This document shows, one piece after another, positions 29,190-38,154 of a stretch of 64,000 nt of DNA; within the stretch, counting starts at the first letter, position 1, and each line of letters starts with the position of its first letter. A program made the translations under genes and the position numbers. The notes under the pieces were generated by a model. That model did no database searches. It was not told the origin of the DNA and saw only the letters and a list, made by a program, of their open reading frames with translations. This DNA is from an uncultured Desulfuromonas sp. (lineage in GTDB: Bacteria; Desulfobacterota; Desulfuromonadia; Desulfuromonadales; Desulfuromonadaceae): the NCBI RefSeq assembly GCF_963666745.1, contig NZ_OY762961.1:1910001-1974000 (forward strand). The letters run 5' to 3'.

Positions 29190-30242
29190 TCAGTCGATTC
29201 CGGCCAGACAGGTGAGGATACGATGAAATGCCTGACAGGCCTGTTGCGAACAGGATTCTTCCATGGTGTGGTACCCGGTAGTCGGCAGTTGCAGGGTGGT
29301 CCCCTGAACAAAGCCGTCTGAAGCGGCAACAATCCGCCCCAGCTCGGTGCTGCCCAGCGATAAGGGCAGTGCCGGTTGCGCGGCCTGCTCAGCCAGTTGC
29401 TGCACATAATCGTCTTTAAACCGATAGCTGATCCCATGATCCTGACACAATTGCGCCAAGCGGTCGGTCATGCGCGGGCTGAACGCAGCATTGGCGTCAC
29501 GACGGCGCAACACCAGCTGCTGGCTGTCTGCGGCCGCTCGATCCGGGAACGGGCTGGTATCCACGACCACAAGCTGATCTGTGGAACCATTGAAACGGCG
29601 AAACCATTCGAGCAGATAGCGCCAGCTTTTACCGGCTTCCTCTTCGGCGGTAAACAAGGCCGTGCCCTGAAAACCAAGAGCGAACAGGTGAATCAGATGG
29701 GCGGCACTGAGCACATTATCGAGTTGTCCGGTCAACAGGCCGTCGGCCACCTGTAAATGATCATTGAAGGCCACCGGTGTTCCCGCCACCAGCGATTCCA
29801 GCCCTTCCACCTCGAAAATCAGATTGTTACGATACGGGCAGACATAGGTATCGACAATCTTGCCCCGACCGAGATAGCCCCCGGTCCAGGGTTCATAGGC
29901 CATCACCGGCGTAGCACGGAAGCGATCGACGATTTTCATCATCAACCCTTCCGACACCGAGTTGCCCAGTAAATCGGAGCGATTGCCGGCGACAAACGCC
30001 GCATACTGAAATTCGTTGGGACCGGTACAGACCAGGCCGTTGCGATCAATATGCGCAGAGAAAAACGCGCTCTCGGGCGCATCGCCCTGAGCGACAAGCA
30101 CGCCCTGATACCAGGTCACGCGTGCGCCACGCTCCTCGAGTTCGCGTTGTAAAACGCGAAAAAATGAGTGCTCTGCACCCACCACACTGGGATGGCGCAC
30201 TAATGTTTTAAGCAGGTCAATAAAGGATTCGCGCTGTTGCAC
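29190..30242 (-). CDS. M42/M20-type aminopeptidase
   Basis: 350 residues with a co-catalytic metallopeptidase layout. Candidate metal ligands are H in FFSAHIDRNG, D in GQLDNVLSA, the EE pair in FTAEEEAG, D in VVDTSPFPD and H in TTGYHTMEES. The PDZ-like insertion around 70-160 fits M42. It is a soluble peptidase. It lies between the reductase and a YitT protein with no obvious functional link. Confidence 0.8.
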   Translation of the reverse strand: MQQRESFIDLLKTLVRHPSVVGAEHSFFRVLQRELEERGARVTWYQGVLVAQGDAPESAFFSAHIDRNGLVCTGPNEFQYAAFVAGNRSDLLGNSVSEGLMMKIVDRFRATPVMAYEPWTGGYLGRGKIVDTYVCPYRNNLIFEVEGLESLVAGTPVAFNDHLQVADGLLTGQLDNVLSAAHLIHLFALGFQGTALFTAEEEAGKSWRYLLEWFRRFNGSTDQLVVVDTSPFPDRAAADSQQLVLRRRDANAAFSPRMTDRLAQLCQDHGISYRFKDDYVQQLAEQAAQPALPLSLGSTELGRIVAASDGFVQGTTLQLPTTGYHTMEESCSQQACQAFHRILTCLAGID

Positions 30243-30268
30243 AGATAAAACATCTCCGAGCGTGCGGA

Positions 30269-31129
30269 TCAGTAAATTTTCCGCCGCGAAAAGGTCGAAC
30301 CGATGACGTTAAAGGTGTTCTCAACAATAAACAGGCTGTGTGGATCGACCGTGAAAGCTAACTCTTCCAATCTTTTAAGTTGAATGTTGTTGGTCACAAC
30401 CATCAGCACACGGCGTGTTTCGTTCTTATACGCGCCGACACCTTCAAGAAACGTAGCACCAATCTTCATACTATGCATCACCTTCTGGGCGATCTCTTCG
30501 TTGTGTTTTGAAATAATCAGACACAGCTTGCGCTGACTGAACATCGACAAGCTGTAATCCATGCACACGGAAGCGACAAAAGCAGCAATCAGCGATGCAA
30601 TCACCAGATCATTATCCAGACTGATAAAACTAATTGAATACAGGGCGAGATTGAACATAAAGTAGGTTTTGCCAATGCCGACATTAAAGCGTTGATTGGC
30701 GATCACCGCGATCACATCTAAGCCGCCATTCGATCCCAGAGAACGCAGAACAAGTCCGGCGCCTCCGCCGCTGATAACCCCGAAACAGACCGCCGCATAC
30801 AATTGATTCTGGATGGTCACCACCAGGTCGAGGCTGCTGTAAGCGAGAGAAACCGTCAACATGGAAACAAAACTGTAGGCGAGAAAACGGCGGCTTATAA
30901 ACAGATAGCCGAGCACAAACATCGGTACGTTAAGCAATAAATACCAGATACCGGCGTCGAGCAAAGCCGTCTTGTATTCGATCAATGTTGCCAGACCGAA
31001 CAAACCACTGGGGACAAAACCGTGCACTGTGGCAATGGATTTGAAACCAACAGCTTGAATCACTGAACCAACGACAATCAACATCAAATTCCAGGGGACG
31101 GTGTAGCTGTAATCCCGTTTTAAAAGCAA
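30269..31129 (-). CDS. YitT family membrane protein
   Basis: About 286 residues from a TTG at 31129 with AAAGGAGG five bases upstream, much better than the reading from 31183. Five to six membrane helices (about 15-190) precede a C-terminal DUF2179 domain (about 200-286). The segment GSNGGLDVIAVI is a family hallmark. Function is unassigned; homologues are thought to act in transport. Confidence 0.85.
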   Translation of the reverse strand: MLLKRDYSYTVPWNLMLIVVGSVIQAVGFKSIATVHGFVPSGLFGLATLIEYKTALLDAGIWYLLLNVPMFVLGYLFISRRFLAYSFVSMLTVSLAYSSLDLVVTIQNQLYAAVCFGVISGGGAGLVLRSLGSNGGLDVIAVIANQRFNVGIGKTYFMFNLALYSISFISLDNDLVIASLIAAFVASVCMDYSLSMFSQRKLCLIISKHNEEIAQKVMHSMKIGATFLEGVGAYKNETRRVLMVVTNNIQLKRLEELAFTVDPHSLFIVENTFNVIGSTFSRRKIY

Positions 31130-31431
31130 AGGATCCTCCTTTTGCGCTGGGTAATAAAAAAACGAAACAAAAATGTTTGGCAAAATAACCGGTCGGAACA
31201 GACTAACATTGCTCTACACGACAAACAACCGCTGCCCTGCTTCAGTAGGCACAGGCTTCCCGGAAGAAGACGACAGGAGATTCAAAGATCCGATTTCAAA
31301 AAAATCGTGTCCAGGTTTGCCAGTTATGCCTTCATGGGGCATGCTTGACTAAAGCATTTCTCATGCGACAAAAACATCTTCCCCGTCGGAGATAAACGCG
31401 ATAAGTTATTTTATACCAAAGGAGGTCCAGC
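31130..31431. other. Divergent promoter region, no gene
   Basis: A 302-bp gap between the divergent YitT and CBS genes. The plus-strand TTGACT at about 31344 is a plausible -35, and AAAGGAGGTCC just before 31432 is the CBS ribosome site. I see no further gene or RNA. Confidence 0.4.
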
Positions 31432-31914
31432 ATGGATGTTTCCACCTGCATGCGTAAAAGTGTCGTTCTTGCTGATCCGGACTGCGACTTTGTCTGTCTG
31501 TTGCACAAAATCGCTGCGCCGACGCCACGTCTCGCTTATATCGTTGATGAAAACCGTACCCTGATCGGGGTGGTCTCAGCGCGTGACCTGCTCAAAGAAG
31601 TCATGCCGTCCTACATGAATGCCAACCTTGCCCGATCCATCAGTGACGGTGCCGATTATCTCAAACGTCAGGCGGAGAAAGCACGGCATCGTTGCGCTCG
31701 TGACATCATGGTTAAAAAGGTGATTTCTCTCCATCCCCATCATCAACTCCTGCAAGCCGATGCTATCTTTGCCGAGCGGGGCTTCAATACATTGCCCGTT
31801 GTAGATGACCACAACAAGGTTATTGGTGAAATCACCCGTGTAGATATTCTGGTCCACCTTATTGGTGATCCTTTTACGTATAATTATGATGGTGTGACCG
31901 ACCTGTCAGAATAG
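31432..31914 (+). CDS. Stand-alone tandem CBS-domain protein
   Basis: 160 residues consisting of two CBS domains (about 1-62 and 88-150), with a linker rich in Lys/Arg. GVVSARDLL and GEITRVDIL are the typical strand-helix ends. It probably binds an adenine nucleotide and regulates a partner. It lies 153 bp before an ArsB/NhaD-type transporter on the same strand. Confidence 0.85.
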   Translation: MDVSTCMRKSVVLADPDCDFVCLLHKIAAPTPRLAYIVDENRTLIGVVSARDLLKEVMPSYMNANLARSISDGADYLKRQAEKARHRCARDIMVKKVISLHPHHQLLQADAIFAERGFNTLPVVDDHNKVIGEITRVDILVHLIGDPFTYNYDGVTDLSE

Positions 31915-32067
31915 GCAGAGGTAGAACATTCACCGAGCCCATGGGCGGATAACAATAAAGGTCGGGTTGTTTGGTAATCCGGCCATTGTCTACAGTTTCA
32001 ACACTCGCACGTTTCAAGACCTCAACGAACACGGCTCCGCATCAGGAGCCATCTTTCGGAGTCTCTT

Positions 32068-33396
32068 ATGTATTGGTTTGCCACCGGTATTTTTCTTGTC
32101 GCCTACGCCCTGATCATCTCTGAAAAAATCCACAAAACCAAAGTCGCCCTGTTCGGGGCCGCCATCACCTTGATCGGCAAAATTCTTGATCAACATGAGG
32201 CGTTTCACGATATGGATCTCGGCGTGGACTGGAATGTTATCTTCCTGCTGATCTCGATGATGGTGATGATCAACATCATGACCAAAACCGGTGTTTTTCA
32301 ATATGTGGCCATCAAATGTGCCAAGATCGCCAAGGGGGAGCCGTTTCGCATCATGGCGCTGTTTGCGGTGATTACCGGGCTGGGCTCGGCTTTTCTCGAC
32401 AACGTGACGACGGTTCTACTGTTGGCTCCAGTCACCCTGTTGATTGCCGAGCAGTTGGAGATCAATCCCATCCCCTATCTGATCACCGAAGCGCTGGCAT
32501 CCAATATCGGCGGCACCGCCACACTGATCGGCGATCCGCCCAATATCATGATCGCCTCCAAAGCCGGGCTTAACTTTATGGACTTCATCGTCCACCTGAC
32601 ACCGGCGATCATTATCATTTTTCTGTTCTGGATGCTGGCATGGAAGATCGTCTTCGGCAAAAGCCTGACGGTCAAAGAAGAGCTGAAACGTCGTATCATG
32701 ACCATGAACGAGCGCGAACAGATTCGCGACCCTGCTTTGCTGAAAAAATCCTTGCTCATCCTCGGCCTGACCATTCTCGGCTTCATGTTGCACGGCTTCT
32801 TCCACTACGAGCCGGCCACCGTCGCCCTGATGGGTGCCATGACTCTGTTTTTGCTCTCGGATGAAGAACCGGCGGAGATCTTCGCTGAAGTGGAATGGCC
32901 GACGATCTTCTTTTTCATCGGACTGTTCATTATCATCGGCGGCATTGTCAAAGTGGGACTGGTGGAAGATCTGTCGCGCGCCATGATTGCCGTCACCCAT
33001 CCCAGACCCGATGACATGACGGTGCTGGCCATGGTGATGCTGTGGTTTTCAGCGATCTGCTCCGCCATTGTCGACAACATCCCGTTTGTTGCCACCATGA
33101 ACCCCATCCTGATTGATCTGGCCGAGCAGGTGTTTGGTTCGACGGCGACGACAGCCGCCCAAGCCCGAACCATTGATCCGGTCTGGTGGGCCTTGGCTCT
33201 CGGAGCCTGTCTGGGTGGTAACGGATCGCCCATCGGCGCATCGGCCAATGTCATCGTCATTGGACTCAGTGAAAAAGCCGGACACAGAATCAGTTTCACG
33301 CAGTTCCTCAAATACGGTCTACCGACCATGCTACTGACCATTGTCCTGTCGATGATCTACATTTATCTGCGCTACTATGTGCTGAAGTGGTTTTAA
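32068..33396 (+). CDS. ArsB/NhaD-type ion transporter
   Basis: 442 residues with about 11 membrane helices. The motif SAFLDNVTTVLLLAPV and GGTATLIGDPPNIMI, together with the mirrored CSAIVDNIPFVATM and LGGNGSPIGASAN, are the two conserved re-entrant halves of the IT superfamily (ArsB, NhaD, SLC13). The substrate could be an oxyanion, Na+/H+ or an organic acid; the sequence does not decide. The nearby CBS protein may regulate it. It is followed by a terminator shared with the minus-strand operon. Confidence 0.85.
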   Translation: MYWFATGIFLVAYALIISEKIHKTKVALFGAAITLIGKILDQHEAFHDMDLGVDWNVIFLLISMMVMINIMTKTGVFQYVAIKCAKIAKGEPFRIMALFAVITGLGSAFLDNVTTVLLLAPVTLLIAEQLEINPIPYLITEALASNIGGTATLIGDPPNIMIASKAGLNFMDFIVHLTPAIIIIFLFWMLAWKIVFGKSLTVKEELKRRIMTMNEREQIRDPALLKKSLLILGLTILGFMLHGFFHYEPATVALMGAMTLFLLSDEEPAEIFAEVEWPTIFFFIGLFIIIGGIVKVGLVEDLSRAMIAVTHPRPDDMTVLAMVMLWFSAICSAIVDNIPFVATMNPILIDLAEQVFGSTATTAAQARTIDPVWWALALGACLGGNGSPIGASANVIVIGLSEKAGHRISFTQFLKYGLPTMLLTIVLSMIYIYLRYYVLKWF

Positions 33397-33441
33397 CAAG
33401 GAGAGGTCATTATTCATTTCACGTCGGCAAAAGAGCATAAA

Positions 33442-33471
33442 AAAGCCGGGCGCTCAGCAACGTCCGGCTTT
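33442..33471. terminator. Shared terminator between convergent genes
   Basis: AAAGCCGG (33442-33449) and CCGGCTTT (33464-33471) form a stem extended by a G-U pair. On the minus strand it continues into a six-base T-run, which ends the CpxP-like gene; it can also stop the transporter transcript. Confidence 0.75.
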
Positions 33472-33503
33472 CAGGGGGTGATCCGTGTTTGTAAAGTGGA
33501 GCA

Positions 33504-33914
33504 CTACTTTGCTTCAGCGTGCTCTCTTTGACGCAGATGTTCTTGCCAGCGCGTGCGATACGGTTGAATAAAGATGTCGAATTCCTGTTGCTGTGCAGGT
33601 GTCAAATCCGAGCGAATCTCCTGAACAGTCTGTCGGACAACACGTTGCACACCAGGGCGAATTGTACTGCGAATCTCGCCCAGTTCCTGCTGTGCCCGGT
33701 TCAGAGTTGACTCAAGCTGTTTTTCCTGGGCATCAGACAGGTCCAGACGGCTACTGAGACGTTGTGCCAAGAGTTGTGAGATCGCCGGGGCACCCTGTTC
33801 GATTACCGAGGTCACTTTATAGCGAAGAAACAAGCCCGTTCCACCGATGCCGACCGCGATGCCTGCAACAAACACCACGACCATAACGATCCATAATTTC
33901 CATCTAGTCATCAC
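33504..33914 (-). CDS. CpxP/heavy-metal-sensor-like periplasmic protein
   Basis: 136 residues. An N-terminal membrane anchor (about 6-28) precedes a helical domain with LDLSDAQEKQLE and DLTPAQQQEFD, both of the LTxxQ repeat type found in CpxP, CnrX/ZraP-like metal sensors. It is the last gene of the ECF sigma operon, 18 bp after the putative anti-sigma gene, and is likely periplasmic. Confidence 0.75.
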   Translation of the reverse strand: MMTRWKLWIVMVVVFVAGIAVGIGGTGLFLRYKVTSVIEQGAPAISQLLAQRLSSRLDLSDAQEKQLESTLNRAQQELGEIRSTIRPGVQRVVRQTVQEIRSDLTPAQQQEFDIFIQPYRTRWQEHLRQREHAEAK

Positions 33915-33932
33915 GATTTTCTTCCTTCCACA

Positions 33933-34283
33933 TCATAACGTCAGCAAAGCCAACGTCTCAAACACCGGGTCTTCAACAATCATGGCGAACATATCGTAAT
34001 CCATGGTATTCGAAGCATAAAATGCAGCCGCAGCGACAACAACAGCACATAAACTGCACGCCGTGGCAAAGCCCCAAACCTGCTGCGGCGACACATCAAA
34101 AAGATGCCCGGCGCGACTAAACAGTGCGGGTAGAGAGAAAGGCTCCGGCGCTTTGATCTTTTCTTTGGCAATTTTCTCCATCACCTGTCGTTGCCAGTCA
34201 TCCCCCGGATGGATCAATGGCTCAGACTGAAGGTAGGCCTCACGTAAACGTTCTTCCAATTTTTCCATGTTGTGATCACCCAT
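33933..34283 (-). CDS. Putative anti-sigma factor, single-pass membrane protein
   Basis: About 116 residues from the ATG at 34283, which has GGGGAGG upstream and overlaps the sigma gene stop by 8 bp. A cytoplasmic region of about 75 residues is followed by one membrane helix (about 77-97) and a short acidic tail. No zinc-binding HXXXCXXC is present, so it is a non-ZAS type. The role is inferred from the position directly behind an ECF sigma factor. Confidence 0.6.
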   Translation of the reverse strand: MGDHNMEKLEERLREAYLQSEPLIHPGDDWQRQVMEKIAKEKIKAPEPFSLPALFSRAGHLFDVSPQQVWGFATACSLCAVVVAAAAFYASNTMDYDMFAMIVEDPVFETLALLTL

Positions 34284-34962
34284 TGTTTTCCTCCCCACAA
34301 ATTAACGGAGCCAATTTTTGCCGCATTTTTTCCCGTGAGCGATGGGCTCGAACACGCACGTTGATGGCACTCCAGCCCAGGACTTTAGCGGCTTCCTTGA
34401 CGGTCAGACCCTCTAAATACACCAGAGTCAGAGCAATCCGATCTTTTTCTGTCAGGTCAGACAGGGCGTAATGGAGTAATTCTCTGGCCTCTTGACGGGC
34501 CTCACTTCGCTCAAACTGCTCTGTGGCATGATGGGAAATCACCCCGTCAATCCACTCCTGATGGTCCGGTGTCAAGGCGCTTAGCGGCACCTCCTTGGAG
34601 CGATAATAGCGCCGCCAATAGTCATAACTGCGATGGACTGCGATCCCGGCAAGCCATTTTTTAAACGGCATCTGCTGGTTGTATTTCGCCAGCGAACGAT
34701 ACACCTCGATAAAAACATCCTGTGCCGTTTCTTCGACCACATCATTGGGCAGAATTCCCGAAACAATCTTGAACACGTAGTTCTGGTAGCGGGTCATCAA
34801 TTGCTCAAACACGTCATGCTGACCTGCAAGAACCTGTCGGACAATCTTCTGATCGTCTTCCTCTTCCTGACAGATGCGCGCAACGTTTTCGTTCATGGTT
34901 ATGTCCCTTGAAGCAGATGCTGTCTCATAGGGCACAGCATCCATCGTGGTTATTTGGCTCAC
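34276..34962 (-). CDS. ECF-family RNA polymerase sigma factor
   Basis: 228 residues from a GTG at 34962, which overlaps the EF-hand gene stop (GTGA). A later ATG at codon 23, with AAGGGA, is an alternative. Region 2 is seen as EETAQDVFIEVYRSL and WLAGIAVHRSYDYWR; region 4 as LTVKEAAKVLGW and VRVRAHRSREKM. It likely controls its own operon in response to an extracytoplasmic signal relayed by the downstream membrane protein. Confidence 0.88.
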   Translation of the reverse strand: MSQITTMDAVPYETASASRDITMNENVARICQEEEDDQKIVRQVLAGQHDVFEQLMTRYQNYVFKIVSGILPNDVVEETAQDVFIEVYRSLAKYNQQMPFKKWLAGIAVHRSYDYWRRYYRSKEVPLSALTPDHQEWIDGVISHHATEQFERSEARQEARELLHYALSDLTEKDRIALTLVYLEGLTVKEAAKVLGWSAINVRVRAHRSREKMRQKLAPLICGEENNG

Positions 34963-35312
34963 CGGTACCTTCCGGATTGCCGCAGGGTCCGGAAGCGTTG
35001 TTTGGCGGTGTCACGACTGGCTGCCATCTCCTCTAAAGAAACCTGCTGATCGCCATTGGTATCCATCTCTTCAAAGCGTTTTTGCATTACCGTATGCCAT
35101 TCGCTTTCACTGATCAATCCATTACCGTCACTGTCCGCAGCATTGTACAGCACATCCAGAGGACGCTGCCCCGATGAGCTGGCCCCCGAAGAAATGGCTT
35201 GTGCCCGGGTAAACAGAATACACGACAGAACCACCGCCAACAGAACGATCACCAAATAACTGCGCTCAACGGGACAATAGCGTCGCATTATGGTCTGAGA
35301 GTCGTCTTTCAT
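34959..35312 (-). CDS. Membrane-anchored EF-hand protein
   Basis: 117 residues. One N-terminal membrane segment (about 18-38) precedes two canonical EF-hands: DSDGNGLISESE (about 60-71) and DTNGDQQVSLEE (about 84-95). It probably binds calcium in the periplasm. It overlaps both neighbours (TGATG with the repeat protein, GTGA with sigma), so the operon is translationally coupled. Confidence 0.8.
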   Translation of the reverse strand: MKDDSQTIMRRYCPVERSYLVIVLLAVVLSCILFTRAQAISSGASSSGQRPLDVLYNAADSDGNGLISESEWHTVMQKRFEEMDTNGDQQVSLEEMAASRDTAKQRFRTLRQSGRYR

Positions 35313-35788
35313 CAGTCCCCTCCATTCGAAACGCTTTTGCTCCAGGTCTTCGTCTCAGGATCCCAGGAACCCTGAACATTTTTAGTCGCACTATTGCCCT
35401 GCGGCCCTGTCACCGTTTTTGAGCTGCTGTAACCGTCATCCGTCCGCGTCACGGATTTTGTGGCTGTGGCACTCTGTCCGTTGTCATTGGTGGCTGTTCG
35501 TTGACGATTCCAGGTCCCGCTATCCGCATCCCACTGCCCCTGAGCTGATGTGCTATTGCTATAACCTTGAGGCCCTTGGCGAACAACATCGCGTTGATAG
35601 CCCTGATCGGGCCGGCTCACGTTACTGGTCTTTGTTGCCGTGTTGCCATTGTTGCCGCTGCGGGTCACCTGTCGCTGAAAGGCATCGGCCTGCTCCGCCC
35701 ATGCACCAAGAATCAGCAGCAGCAGCATCAGTGACGCGAGGCTCATCCGTGATAAAAAAAACATGTGATGTCGTTGATTGCGCTTCAT
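35312..35788 (-). CDS. Secreted protein with two tandem repeats
   Basis: 158 residues. A signal peptide with a long hydrophobic core ends near AWAEQADA. The mature region holds two roughly 57-residue repeats, each with NG.(S/T)AT near the start, a GY, a GPQG and a final G.WD(A/P)...W. The composition is rich in Ser, Thr, Asn and Gln. No family is recognised. It is the first gene of the ECF operon, with AGGAGTGAG before its ATG. Confidence 0.6.
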   Translation of the reverse strand: MKRNQRHHMFFLSRMSLASLMLLLLILGAWAEQADAFQRQVTRSGNNGNTATKTSNVSRPDQGYQRDVVRQGPQGYSNSTSAQGQWDADSGTWNRQRTATNDNGQSATATKSVTRTDDGYSSSKTVTGPQGNSATKNVQGSWDPETKTWSKSVSNGGD

Positions 35789-35811
35789 ATCTCACTCCTG
35801 TTGTTTAAAAG

Positions 35812-35842
35812 AAGACGGGCAGCACAGGACGCCTGTAACTCC
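35812..35842 (-). promoter_or_regulatory. Candidate ECF promoter of the sigma operon
   Basis: On the minus strand GGAGTT (35842-35837) and CGTCTT (35817-35812) are spaced 25 bp start to start, close to the GGAAC/CGTC pattern of group IV sigma factors. The -35 lies in one arm of an inverted repeat (35835-35846 with 35880-35892: GTAACTCC-GATC and GATC-A-GGAGTTAC), which may be an operator. Confidence 0.35.
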
Positions 35843-35925
35843 GATCTTCTGCCTTATGCTTCAGGATTCGCAGCAGTCTGATCAGGAGTTACAAAACAGC
35901 AAGATTTTTTTGTATTGAGAGTGAT

Positions 35926-36942
35926 TCAGCGGTGAAGAGCGACGGATAACGCTCCGATATCGACATCGGCAAGATGTGCGATGTGGGCAAGTTCAGCACA
36001 AAAAGCGGTGTGTTCGGGATGGTCCGGCAGATGGACGGCTCGTTTCCGGTATTCTGCCCGACTCCAGGTGCCCCAGTTGATCACGGGACTGAAATAGGCA
36101 CGGGCACCAAATCGCTGCGCAAGAGCGACAAATGCAGACATCTGCCGATAATTGTTTTGCTGAACAACACAACTCAGTAACAGTGAGCAGGGAAGCGTTT
36201 GCAAAAAGGCAAGATTGTTCAAAAGAACGGCAAAATTACCACCACGATTTTCGGCATAAACCACAGCATCAGCGGCATCGACGGAGATCTCGGCCGAGCT
36301 CAAGTACGGGTGGAGATGGGCCAGTTCCGCCCAACGCTGCGGTGTCCAGAGCAAGCCATTGGAGTGCAGATGTAATCGCTGCAGAGAGGGAAAGGTCGTC
36401 GGGGAGATCTTCGCCAGGATCTGCCGGTAGCCGGCGGCGGCAAAGGGATCGCCATGGCCGCTTAAGCGTAGTTCTTCGACCTGCGGTGCCAGGTCTTCAA
36501 CCACCAGATGCACTAGACGATCAACACGCTTCACCGCCCCGGCATCCAAAGAGCGTGGATTTTGGCGACAACTCGGACAGGTCAAATTACAGCGCGGATC
36601 AAAACTCAGGTTCACAGTTCGTGGACCGTGGTTCAGGAAGGCCTCTCCCTGGTGTAGCACCGCCAACAAACTTGGATCATCGCACTGCCCGTCACGGTAA
36701 ACTGGCGGTTTGACTTCGGCAAGAAAGGGACAGCGTCGGGGGCTGCAACCATGCAAGGTCCCATTAAGCACGGTTTTTCGAACCTCCTGGGCCACAGCAC
36801 TGTTCCACACCTGCTGCCAGGGTGCGGTCAGAAGATTTCCGATAGGCCGACGTAACCATGCGGGACAACACACAAACGCCGAACCATCCTCGTGAATTTC
36901 CAACCAGTTAAACGGTCTGCTGCAACGATATCGCACCGTCAT
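35926..36942 (-). CDS. Radical SAM protein with N-terminal SPASM-like cysteines
   Basis: 338 residues. The CX3CX2C cluster motif is RCNLTCPSC (C118, C122, C125), followed by a TIM-barrel half with ELRLSGHGDPF. Unusually, five cysteines precede it (C7, C25, C26, C66, C71) in a SPASM-like arrangement that normally sits at the C-terminus. It starts 6 bp after pncB. A role in peptide or cofactor modification is possible; the substrate is unknown. Confidence 0.75.
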   Translation of the reverse strand: MTVRYRCSRPFNWLEIHEDGSAFVCCPAWLRRPIGNLLTAPWQQVWNSAVAQEVRKTVLNGTLHGCSPRRCPFLAEVKPPVYRDGQCDDPSLLAVLHQGEAFLNHGPRTVNLSFDPRCNLTCPSCRQNPRSLDAGAVKRVDRLVHLVVEDLAPQVEELRLSGHGDPFAAAGYRQILAKISPTTFPSLQRLHLHSNGLLWTPQRWAELAHLHPYLSSAEISVDAADAVVYAENRGGNFAVLLNNLAFLQTLPCSLLLSCVVQQNNYRQMSAFVALAQRFGARAYFSPVINWGTWSRAEYRKRAVHLPDHPEHTAFCAELAHIAHLADVDIGALSVALHR

Positions 36943-36948
36943 GGATCG

Positions 36949-38154
36949 TTACAGATCAAGAGCGATATCGTACACGGAGGCCAAATAGCGCAGATAGCCG
37001 GCATCTTCACACATACTTTTTCCCGGTTCATCGGAGATTTTAGCCACAGGCTTACCATTGGCAGCAACCAGCTTGATCACCATATTCAATGCGGGTTGGC
37101 CGATATCGTTGGTTAGCATCGTGCCAATCCCGAAGGAGATCTGTATCCGACCGTTAAAGTGTTGATAGATCTCTATCATCCGCTCAAATGTGAGGCTGTC
37201 GCTGAACACCAGCGTCTTGGAGTGCGGGTCGACTTCCATCGCTTCATACATGGCAATGGCCTTTTCCCCCCATTCGATCGGCGGTCCGCTGTCATGACGC
37301 AAACCGTCGTATAATTTGCCGAAATATGGGTCGGAGAAATCACGGATAAACGCATCCATATTGTAGCAATCGGTCAAGGCAATGCCGAGTCGGCCACGAT
37401 ATTCGCGCACCCAGCCTTCAAGAGCTGCTTTTTGGGCATCCGCCAGGCGAGTTACGGCCTGCCAGGCCTGAAACCATTCGTGAGCCATGGTGCCAATAGG
37501 CATGAGATTGTAGCGACGGGCCAGGTCAAGGTTGCTGGTGCCGGTAAAATAGTCAGGGAGTGCTTCATGGAGCCGACACACAGCCTCCTCCTGCCAGTCC
37601 CGGCTGGCACGTCTGCGGGTTCCAAAATCGGCAAAATGGAATCCCGGCATCGGTCCGGGGGCCTTGAGCAGAGCTATTTTTTCTTCCAGCCGTTGGCGGG
37701 CCTGTTCGAAATCAATGCCGCCATAATGCGCCAGAGTGTGCAACTCACTGATAATGGCCAGAGCACAGATCTCCAGCAATGTCACATGCAGCAGAGGCCC
37801 TCGAAAGCGGATGTCCAGTTGACCATCAATGACATCAAAACGAACAAAACGCATATCAAGATGAAAAATGCGCAGAAATTCGATGAAATCATGGGTAAAA
37901 AAAGGAAATTCGTCGAGATAATCCAGTTCCTCATCGGTAAAATGCAGCAAACAAACCTGCTCCAGTTGCCACTGCAGATCATCGCGCAATGTCGTCAGAT
38001 CAAAACCATTGTCATTGCGGCAGGCGAATTTCCACTCGACGGAAACCGTGCGGAACTCAGGCGCATGAAAAAACGCCTGCAACATAGTGATTTTATAAAG
38101 ATCGGTGTCGAGCAAACTGCGGATCAGCGGGCGGTCAGTGATACGTGGGCTCAT
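36949..38154 (-). CDS. pncB: Nicotinate phosphoribosyltransferase
   Basis: 401 residues. The N-terminus RSLLDTDLYKITMLQ and the later RHDSGPPIEWGEKA carry the family signatures, and DCYNMDAFIRDF is typical. It makes nicotinate mononucleotide for NAD salvage. It overlaps pncA by ATGA, forming a two-enzyme salvage pair. Confidence 0.95.
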   Translation of the reverse strand: MSPRITDRPLIRSLLDTDLYKITMLQAFFHAPEFRTVSVEWKFACRNDNGFDLTTLRDDLQWQLEQVCLLHFTDEELDYLDEFPFFTHDFIEFLRIFHLDMRFVRFDVIDGQLDIRFRGPLLHVTLLEICALAIISELHTLAHYGGIDFEQARQRLEEKIALLKAPGPMPGFHFADFGTRRRASRDWQEEAVCRLHEALPDYFTGTSNLDLARRYNLMPIGTMAHEWFQAWQAVTRLADAQKAALEGWVREYRGRLGIALTDCYNMDAFIRDFSDPYFGKLYDGLRHDSGPPIEWGEKAIAMYEAMEVDPHSKTLVFSDSLTFERMIEIYQHFNGRIQISFGIGTMLTNDIGQPALNMVIKLVAANGKPVAKISDEPGKSMCEDAGYLRYLASVYDIALDL

